Part shown: positions 15,533 to 20,036 of the stretch, piece after piece | Layout: every line of letters begins with the position of its first letter | Numbering within the stretch: the first letter of the stretch is position 1 | Translations under genes and position numbers: made by a program | Notes under the pieces: generated by a model | Seen by the model: the letters and a program-made list of their open reading frames with translations, nothing else | Told to the model about the DNA's origin: nothing | Databases searched by the model: none | Source of the DNA: JANXLS01 sp038227045 | Lineage (GTDB): Bacteria > Planctomycetota > SZUA-567 > H5-PLA8 | NCBI GenBank assembly: GCA_038227045.1 | Contig: JBBRQD010000097.1 | Span: 1-20,036, forward strand | DNA length: 20,036 nt | Direction of reading: 5' to 3'

Positions 15533-15928
15533 TTACCGCGCGGCCGAACCCTCAATTTTCTCATTCTCTTTCAGCCAGCCGACAATTCCGCCCGAGTAAA
15601 ATTTGACGTTAGTATAGCCTAATTCCGCAGCAGCCGTCGCGCCCGCCTTGTAAGCGGAGCAGTCGGGGTCGCCGCAATACGCCACGACCAGCATGGACTT
15701 GTCGGCTGGGAGGAACTTCGCCAAATCGGCCTTGACCTTTCCATAGTTGAGCGCACCCGGAATGTGATTTTTATTGTAGGTCAGCGTGTTGTTGCAATCG
15801 AGCAAAGCGAGCTTGCCGGACTTGACGGCCTCGGCGAGGTCTTTGTGGGAAATGTCTTCAAGTTTTTCGGCGGCAAAGACACTGCCGAAGAAAGTCACGA
15901 ACAATAACGCAGGCAATCCGAATTTCAC
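15533..15928 (-). CDS. Exported rhodanese-like protein
   Basis: The 131-aa product has a signal peptide (VKFGLPALLFVTFFGSVFA, cleavage before AEK) and one rhodanese domain. ISHKDLAEAVKSGKLALLDCNN, split here as two strands, gives the N-terminal part; HIPGALNYG is the typical mid-domain motif. The catalytic Cys85 lies in VVAYCGDPDCSAY, with a second Cys at 90, the YCxxxxC form seen in many exported single-domain rhodaneses, and GIVGWLKENEKIEG ends the domain. Such proteins transfer sulfane sulfur or bind oxidised sulfur; the substrate is unknown. The GTG at 15928 is chosen because AAGGAGG lies five bases upstream; an in-frame ATG twelve codons earlier has no such site and would precede the signal peptide with charged residues. 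Confidence 0.88.
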   Translation of the reverse strand: MKFGLPALLFVTFFGSVFAAEKLEDISHKDLAEAVKSGKLALLDCNNTLTYNKNHIPGALNYGKVKADLAKFLPADKSMLVVAYCGDPDCSAYKAGATAAAELGYTNVKFYSGGIVGWLKENEKIEGSAAR

Positions 15929-16070
15929 AAGAGCCTCCTTCGCATGTCTCTGAACGATTCGCAATACCGGCGATCAATGCCGGACGGAAATAGCGCGAAT
16001 TGCAATCAGTGTCTACACCCCGGAGATAAGAGCAAAGCTCAAGTCGGGTGTTTTTTGCGGCATACTGAGA

Positions 16071-16098
16071 TTGCGCCGCGCGCCTCGCTCGCTATAAT
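16071..16098 (+). promoter_or_regulatory. Likely promoter of tRNA-Ser
   Basis: A perfect TATAAT (16093-16098) is preceded at 16 bp by TTGCGC (16071-16076). Transcription would start about 100 bases before the mature tRNA, leaving a leader to be trimmed by RNase P. A GC-rich spacer is common for stable-RNA promoters. Confidence 0.45.
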
Positions 16099-16204
16099 CC
16101 TCCCTTTCCTGATTGGGCGAGCCGTCGCCATGCCCGGTCAGACCCCTTGACGCGTCGCTTGCAGAACATGGCTGGCGGCGAAAAGAGCGGTCATTTCGAC
16201 AGGT

Positions 16205-16294
16205 GGAGCGGTGTCCGAGCGGTTTAAGGAACACGCCTGGAAAGCGTGTAGACGGGTAACTGTCACGTGGGTTCGAATCCCACCCGCTCCGCCA
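16205..16294 (+). tRNA. tRNA-Ser(GGA)
   Basis: The 90-nt sequence folds as a class II tRNA. The acceptor arm GGAGCGG (16205-16211) pairs with CCGCTCC (16284-16290), followed by G and an encoded CCA. The anticodon stem CACGC/GCGTG encloses CTGGAAA with anticodon GGA (16239-16241). A long variable arm follows. The T arm GTGGG-TTCGAAT-CCCAC (16267-16283) is perfect. It reads UCC and UCU serine codons. Confidence 0.97.
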
Positions 16295-16337
16295 TTATTC
16301 TTACTTCTCTTTATCCAGACTTGCTTTAGACCGTCGC

Positions 16338-16889
16338 ATGAGCCATGTAAAAGGCTCATTTTGTCAAAAATTTGTCATTTTTTTCGGAATTCAACTCGCC
16401 GCCAAGCGTTTTTCCGCGCATGAGGATCTGGCCAGCGACAAATCGAAGACGACGACGGACGACGCGACTGAACGAACGAAACTTGTTCAAGCCTATTGGC
16501 AACAGCCGCAGGTGTGGCCGGATATCGACAAGGTCTTTAAGTTGATTCTCGAACGTGCGCCAACGAATCTCGCGAAAAGCGAATACGCGTATTATGCGGT
16601 GAAATGCAAGAAGTGGGACGTGGCCGAATGGCACATAGTTAAGGACGATGCACACGTGCAATGCGTGGGAGCGGAGTCGCCAAAAGCGGCTTAACTATGC
16701 GCCATTCGGGACGTGGCCAACAAGCTCTTTAACGAATTGGGGGCAAATCTTGCCACGACTCCTTTTGGTGGACCCAATCAAGCTCAATGGTCGGAGGGGG
16801 CTGTGCGGTGCGCAACGTCAAATCGTCGTGAAAAAGAGTGGCGGCAAGTTCGCTGGGCGCAGGGGCGAGCCGCGCGGCGGTGGAGATAG
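16338..16889 (+). pseudogene. TPR-like gene remnant interrupted by a MITE-like insertion
   Basis: From the ATG at 16338 the frame runs 118 codons to a TAA at 16692-16694. The last 20-odd residues come from an 82-bp inserted element. Removing the element and one copy of its 11-bp flanking repeat (93 bp, exactly 31 codons) rejoins the frame: ...CKKWDVA continues into NKLFNELGANLATT and on to TAG at 16887, 152 aa in all. The restored AYWQQPQVWPDID, AYYAVKCKKWD and LFNELG blocks read like C-terminal parts of TPR-type proteins; the first 40 residues do not resemble that and may mark a 5' truncation. It begins 44 bp after the tRNA-Ser gene. No function can be named. It could still express the shortened protein. 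Confidence 0.55.
16615..16718. mobile_element. MITE-like element: 82 bp with 18-bp terminal inverted repeats and 11-bp flanking duplication
   Basis: The element core is 16626-16707. Its ends GAATGGCACATAGTTAAG (16626-16643) and CTTAACTATGCGCCATTC (16690-16707) are inverted repeats matching at 17 of 18 bases. Immediately outside on both sides is GGGACGTGGCC (16615-16625 and 16708-16718), a perfect 11-bp direct repeat as expected for a target-site duplication. There is no room for a transposase, so it would be mobilised in trans. The right end brings the TAA that stops the host frame. Confidence 0.65.
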
Positions 16890-17058
16890 GGCAGCGTCGG
16901 AAATACTATGAACCACGTAGCGTCCGGTGCTTAAACCCATGATGCAATTAACGAAAGTCAATGCGTTGGAAACATAGTCAAACGTGAAACACTCTCATAT
17001 TCCATCTCTCCAAATTACCCTGAGCCACACATGTCGGTTACTTGCGGGCGAAAGAAAT

Positions 17059-18081
17059 TTAGGTTTCAATTATAACGGCGCGGGCCTGCTTCGAACGCTC
17101 TTCGACACGTATCGACACATTCGGCAGGAAGCGTTTGATGACGTCGATGTTTGTTGTTGAATGGCGCGTCAATTCTCCAGTCACAAAAGAACCGCCCGCG
17201 CTGAGAGCCAGTGGCAGGAGCAGTTGGTCCGCGAGATGCGGCCCCACCGGTACGCCAGTGGCGAGGTAGGCGCGAGCCTGCTCGATGGCGAGGTGCGCGA
17301 CGTCCTCGGCCGACCGCCCCTTTTCGCCAAAGCCCGTAAATACCTCGGTCACGTGCTCGCTCTCAAATTCGAGGAACAAGATATTTCCCGGGCCGGGCGA
17401 ATTTTCCACGTCCACGACATGCAGGCACTCGCGCGGCCAGCCCAGCTTGTGTCCGGCCACGCCGAGTTCGCGTTCGGCGATTTTGGTCCCAAGATGAGCG
17501 ACTAGAGCTCGCGCACGCTGCGTGCGGATCGCCCCGCGCTCCATCAACTCGAGACGGTCCAATCGGGCGGCCGGCTCAACGTTTACCGTGAATCGCCCAC
17601 CGCCTGCCGGGTAGAATCCCGAGCGCTCCAGTGCCACCGTCACGTGCGGCCCCATGCGCGCAATCAGCGGCAGAAAGACGCGTTCCAAAAAATCAAACGG
17701 CGGCGCAAAGGGGTTGTGCGTGCCGCCTTCCAGCGTGAGCGTAGACGGCGCGGACAACGTGAGCAGCGCCGGAAGCACAGTCTGAAGGACCAGCGTGGCG
17801 CTGCCCGCTGTGCCCACGGCAAACGCATAGCTTCCCGTCTGAACTTTTCCAGGCTTGAAATCGAGGCGCGAGGAACCCATAACGGCACCGAGCGTTTCGG
17901 CGCAGCCAATGGTCGTCGCAGCCTGCACGGCTGTCAGATGCTGGCGCAACAGCCCCGGCTTCGCGCGCCCGGCGCGGATGTTGTCGATGCGAAACGGCGT
18001 GCCGGTCACCAGCGACAGCGCCAACGCCGAGCGCAGGATCTGGCCGCCGCCTTCGCCTTGAGAACCGTCGATGAGAATCAT
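17059..18081 (-). CDS. rtcA: RNA 3'-terminal phosphate cyclase
   Basis: The 340-aa product converts an RNA 3'-phosphate to a 2',3'-cyclic phosphate using ATP, through an adenylated histidine. It opens with DGSQGEGGGQILR, the family signature, and continues with RAGRAKPGL and the QHLTAV segment. The inner-domain motif ERSGFYPAGGG (about 152-162) is present. The catalytic His is His307 in LTRHSTTNIDV. Length is normal for RtcA (about 340 aa). The ATG is three bases past the rtcB stop, with G-rich sequence GGGGGCGG just upstream inside the end of rtcB, so it is translated from the rtcB transcript. Pairing with RtcB points to repair of RNA cut by ribonucleases. No RtcR-type regulator is in the window. 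Confidence 0.96.
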   Translation of the reverse strand: MILIDGSQGEGGGQILRSALALSLVTGTPFRIDNIRAGRAKPGLLRQHLTAVQAATTIGCAETLGAVMGSSRLDFKPGKVQTGSYAFAVGTAGSATLVLQTVLPALLTLSAPSTLTLEGGTHNPFAPPFDFLERVFLPLIARMGPHVTVALERSGFYPAGGGRFTVNVEPAARLDRLELMERGAIRTQRARALVAHLGTKIAERELGVAGHKLGWPRECLHVVDVENSPGPGNILFLEFESEHVTEVFTGFGEKGRSAEDVAHLAIEQARAYLATGVPVGPHLADQLLLPLALSAGGSFVTGELTRHSTTNIDVIKRFLPNVSIRVEERSKQARAVIIET

Positions 18082-18084
18082 GGC

Positions 18085-18759
18085 TTAATCATCCGCCCCC
18101 GAACTGTCCTTAATCACAAACCGCGCCTTTAGCGTCGCCACGGGACTAGCCAGTCCCGCCGACGTGACCGACTTCATTACTTCCGCGAAGTCCTTGTATG
18201 CCGCGGGCGCCTCGTCCTTGGGGTACTGGCGGCAGTTGCTCAAGATATCGTGGTTGTCGAGTTCCTTGTCCACCTTTTTCTGATCGAGTTCGCGAATCGC
18301 CGCCTTGCGCCCCTTGCAGCGCCCCGCGCCGTGATTCACGCTGTAGCAGCTCTTCTCCGCGCCTTCGTCCGCAACCATCACGACGCTGCCCGCCGTCGGA
18401 TTGCCTGGAAGCAAAATCGGGTGCCCGGTCTGCGCGTACCGCGTCCCCACCAGCGCGTGATGCCCCGCCGGAAACGCGCGCGTCGCGCCTTTGCGGTGCA
18501 CCCAGCACGTCTGGTTATTGACGATCTCCTGGCGCGCGATGTTGTGGCTGATGAAGTACACCAGCCGTCCCGTCGTGCCAGGAATCACGGACTGAAACGC
18601 TTCGAGTACCAGCGCGTTAATCAGCATGTGATTGACTGTCGCGAAATTCGCGCCCAGCGACATGTCGTCGATGTAGCAGTCTGCTTCCGCCGTACCCAGC
18701 GGTGCATAGACCAGTTCGCGGTCGTTGCCCGGCAGCGGAATGCTCCAGCGCTCGAACAT
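18085..18759 (-). CDS. rtcB: RtcB RNA ligase, C-terminal part after an in-frame TGA
   Basis: This 224-aa reading frame directly continues the upstream rtcB frame; only the TGA at 18760-18762 separates them. It carries the second half of the active site: His72 in FISHNIARQE (a metal ligand in RtcB), HRKGATRAFPAGHHA, and His143 in VNHGAGR, the histidine that becomes linked to GMP. Its first codon is an ATG just after the TGA, but no ribosome binding site is seen at normal spacing. A free C-half would lack the Cys/Asn/His ligands of the N-half. It therefore makes sense only as part of a full protein, through readthrough, a sequence error or a recent mutation. Downstream rtcA follows after three bases. 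Confidence 0.8.
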   Translation of the reverse strand: MFERWSIPLPGNDRELVYAPLGTAEADCYIDDMSLGANFATVNHMLINALVLEAFQSVIPGTTGRLVYFISHNIARQEIVNNQTCWVHRKGATRAFPAGHHALVGTRYAQTGHPILLPGNPTAGSVVMVADEGAEKSCYSVNHGAGRCKGRKAAIRELDQKKVDKELDNHDILSNCRQYPKDEAPAAYKDFAEVMKSVTSAGLASPVATLKARFVIKDSSGADD

Positions 18760-18762
18760 TCA
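18760..18762 (-). other. rtcB: In-frame TGA inside rtcB
   Basis: The codons read CTT-less ...GCT TTG CAG TGA ATG TTC GAG CGC TGG..., with ALQ before and MFERW after. Frame and RtcB similarity continue on both sides with no length change, so a single-base change from a sense codon (for instance CGA, GGA, TGG or TGC) explains it. No convincing bacterial SECIS hairpin is apparent just downstream. Confidence 0.9.
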
Positions 18763-19593
18763 CTGCAAAGCGCGGAACTGCCCCTGAGCCAGAATATTCC
18801 CGAAGCCGCGCGAACCGCAGTGCGACAGAAACGCCACGCTGTTGTCGCGCAGCCCAAAAACATCGGCAGCCTTGCGTGCCCGCACGTTGTTTTCAACGGA
18901 TACCACTTCGCATTCCCCGAAATGATTTCCCCCGCCGTACGAACCAAGCTGCCGCACCTTGTCGTCGAAATTGCGGACCAGTCCGCTCTTTAATATTTGA
19001 TCCAGTCGAAGTTCCAACGCATCTGCCGAGTCATCGTGTCCCCGATGATGCGAGTCCTCGCACACGTCCGCCCACTCCGGCGGAATACCCAATTCAGCGC
19101 ACACTTCAGCCGAGGCGCCGGTAATCATCGCGCGCTTGCCAAGGTGCTCATCAACCCGGCGGCTCTTCTTCGCCGAACGCTGTCCCTGGCCGGGACCGGT
19201 CGGCGTGCGCTCCAAAATCGCATCGATCAATGCGCGCCGCACCGTCTTCTCTTTCACGGCATCGGCGGGAAGATCGAGCTGCAGCAAACTCATGCTGCAC
19301 TTGATATCCACACCCACGGGACCCGGATAAATATGAGTCGGCGAAACCAGCACGCAACCCACCGGCGCCCCATAGCCGACATGTGCATCCGGATTAAGAA
19401 TCAAATCCGTCACGCCCGGTCCGCTGCGCGAATTCAGCGCCTGCTGCAAACACCCCGCATCAAAGCCATCGCGAATCGTCTTCGTCCCAATCACGGTAAT
19501 GGGCTTTCCCTTGTTACCGGGCATGGGGAGATACGCGGTAGCCTCGCCGGTTTCGACCATTGCAGGGATTTGGGTGGGGTCAGTGGGGATCAT
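18760..19593 (-). CDS. rtcB: RtcB RNA ligase, N-terminal part ending at an in-frame TGA
   Basis: This 277-aa part starts the RtcB ligase, which joins an RNA 2',3'-cyclic phosphate or 3'-phosphate end to a 5'-OH end with GTP and manganese. Visible active-site parts are Asp96 and Cys99 in GPVGVDIKCS, Asn223-His224 in GGGNHFGE, and His258 in SHCGSRGFG. NPDAHVGYGAPVGCV (about 68-82) is also typical. The product stops at codon 278, between the third metal site and the remaining catalytic histidines, so alone it should be inactive. Joined with the next frame the total is 502 codons, near normal for the family. I chose the ATG at 19593 (GGAA eight bases upstream); a TTG seven codons earlier is possible. 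It heads an operon with rtcA. Confidence 0.85.
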   Translation of the reverse strand: MIPTDPTQIPAMVETGEATAYLPMPGNKGKPITVIGTKTIRDGFDAGCLQQALNSRSGPGVTDLILNPDAHVGYGAPVGCVLVSPTHIYPGPVGVDIKCSMSLLQLDLPADAVKEKTVRRALIDAILERTPTGPGQGQRSAKKSRRVDEHLGKRAMITGASAEVCAELGIPPEWADVCEDSHHRGHDDSADALELRLDQILKSGLVRNFDDKVRQLGSYGGGNHFGECEVVSVENNVRARKAADVFGLRDNSVAFLSHCGSRGFGNILAQGQFRALQ

Positions 19594-19714
19594 TTTGGAT
19601 TCCAATTTAATCAAAGCGGGTTTATGAAGGTTACCGGTTGTTGAGCGCGATACACGACACTGGTTTAGGTCATTAAAATATATTGCGCCAAGTAGCAGAG
19701 TGATTTACTCCAAA

Positions 19715-19939
19715 TCATTCGACGTACTTCTCTAATTCCACGCGTGAAGGGTCAAAGACTAACGCGCGCGGCGTATAGCATTCCGAGAACTCTGCACCAA
19801 CCTCATGTCCATTGACGCATACCGTGTTGCCGGGTTCACTTAGGCCACAACACCCGACCAGCCGGCGATTATCCCAATGATGTTTCGTATTTCGTGCAGA
19901 GCAATTGTCAAATGATGTGGATGGCGATGTTGAAATCAT
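19715..19939 (-). CDS. Small conserved cysteine-containing protein
   Basis: This 74-aa protein has LVGCCGLSEPGNTVC, VNGHEVGAEFSECYTPR and a C-terminal LVFDPSRVELEKYVE. The GCCG, VC, GHE and SEC positions suggest a small metal-binding or redox fold, and the pattern resembles short hypothetical proteins I have seen in other bacteria. No function can be given. AAGGAAA lies about seven bases before the ATG. Its ATGA overlaps the stop of the upstream gene by four bases, so the two are translationally coupled. The rtcB gene starts about 120 bp downstream on the same strand and could share the transcript. Confidence 0.7.
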   Translation of the reverse strand: MISTSPSTSFDNCSARNTKHHWDNRRLVGCCGLSEPGNTVCVNGHEVGAEFSECYTPRALVFDPSRVELEKYVE

Positions 19940-20036
19940 GCGGCGTTTTCCTTGATGCCATCCACGAAACGAACAAGCTTGATCACGTCTGCCAACAACT
20001 CCGATTTATTTAATTTCCTCCAGCCTTTTGCCGCGC
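19936..20036 (-). CDS. 3' end of an unidentified gene (start beyond window)
   Basis: Reading minus-strand from the window edge, an open frame of about 32 codons (AAKGWRKLNKSELLADVI, then KLVRFVDGIKENAA) ends in TGA at 19936-19938. The amphipathic Lys/Leu/Val pattern and the 4-bp ATGA overlap with the following small gene support real coding. The piece is too short to identify. Confidence 0.5.
   Translation of the reverse strand, partial: AAKGWRKLNKSELLADVIKLVRFVDGIKENAA

Noticed and set aside
16205..16294. Integrated island using tRNA-Ser as an attachment site
   Set aside because: No integrase gene and no second copy of the tRNA 3' end were found in the window; only a degraded gene lies next to it.
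16648..16911. 87-codon plus-strand frame after the tRNA
   Set aside because: It starts inside the MITE-like element in a different frame from the restored host gene and its sequence is not protein-like.
18720..18762. Selenocysteine at the rtcB TGA
   Set aside because: No clear SECIS hairpin follows the codon, the position is not catalytic in RtcB, and no selenium genes are visible in the window.
18760..18762. Alternative genetic code (TGA as sense)
   Set aside because: Other genes here end in TGA at natural C-termini (kinase, both at 11652 and 11658) and use TGG for Trp.
18250..18993. Plus-strand open frame opposite rtcB, crossing the TGA site
   Set aside because: Antisense shadow of rtcB; crossing the join does not explain the stop and the translation has no protein-like features.
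1..20036. CRISPR array
   Set aside because: No evenly spaced direct repeats with unique spacers are present; the repeats seen are inverted pairs.

Overview
The window is a moderately GC-rich stretch of bacterial chromosome that uses the standard code (TGG for Trp, TGA as a working stop). Its gene types point to a Gram-negative, diderm organism: an OprO/OprP-like outer-membrane porin, exported thioredoxin-fold proteins, a probable lipoprotein, and a membrane Ser/Thr kinase with a 'DWGLA' activation segment and long WD40 arrays. Such kinases are common in Planctomycetota/PVC bacteria and related candidate phyla. That assignment is inference; no marker here fixes the phylum.

Layout. 1-164: a roughly 160-bp imperfect palindrome ending just short of an exported transglutaminase-like gene (minus strand). 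That gene is preceded by a tiny ORF with a strong ribosome binding site and by a perfect hairpin. 1604-2534: two tandem Hsp20 small heat-shock genes (plus strand), followed by a perfect stem-loop. 2609-6866: a small lipoprotein gene and a large transglutaminase/DUF2126 gene (minus strand). 7347-11654: a 1435-aa kinase with one membrane span and 14 WD40 repeats, which appear to form two seven-bladed propellers. 11656-13561: two TlpA-like thioredoxin genes (minus strand), the second with two fused thioredoxin domains. 13853-15457: a cysteine-containing porin (plus strand). 15533-15928: an exported rhodanese (minus strand). 16205-16294: tRNA-Ser(GGA). 16338-16889: a gene remnant interrupted by an 82-bp MITE-like element with its own target duplication. 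17059-19593: an rtcB-rtcA RNA-repair operon (minus strand) whose rtcB carries one in-frame TGA. 19715-20036: a small cysteine-containing protein and the 3' end of an upstream gene, overlapping by 4 bp.

How the genes relate. The rtcB-rtcA pair (RNA ligase and RNA 3'-phosphate cyclase) is a recognised RNA repair/splicing module, but here the ligase is split by a stop. The exported redox proteins (three TlpA-type domains and a rhodanese) flank a porin with nine cysteines and may serve a cysteine-containing envelope; this is a hypothesis from proximity. Three intergenic 'twin palindrome' repeats with similar architecture lie at 3' ends of genes and may act as terminators or REP-like elements. One of them supplies the stop codon of a gene. 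The most unusual sites are the in-frame TGA in rtcB, the MITE-like insertion, the gene-ending repeat and the leader-peptide-like arrangement before the first transglutaminase gene.
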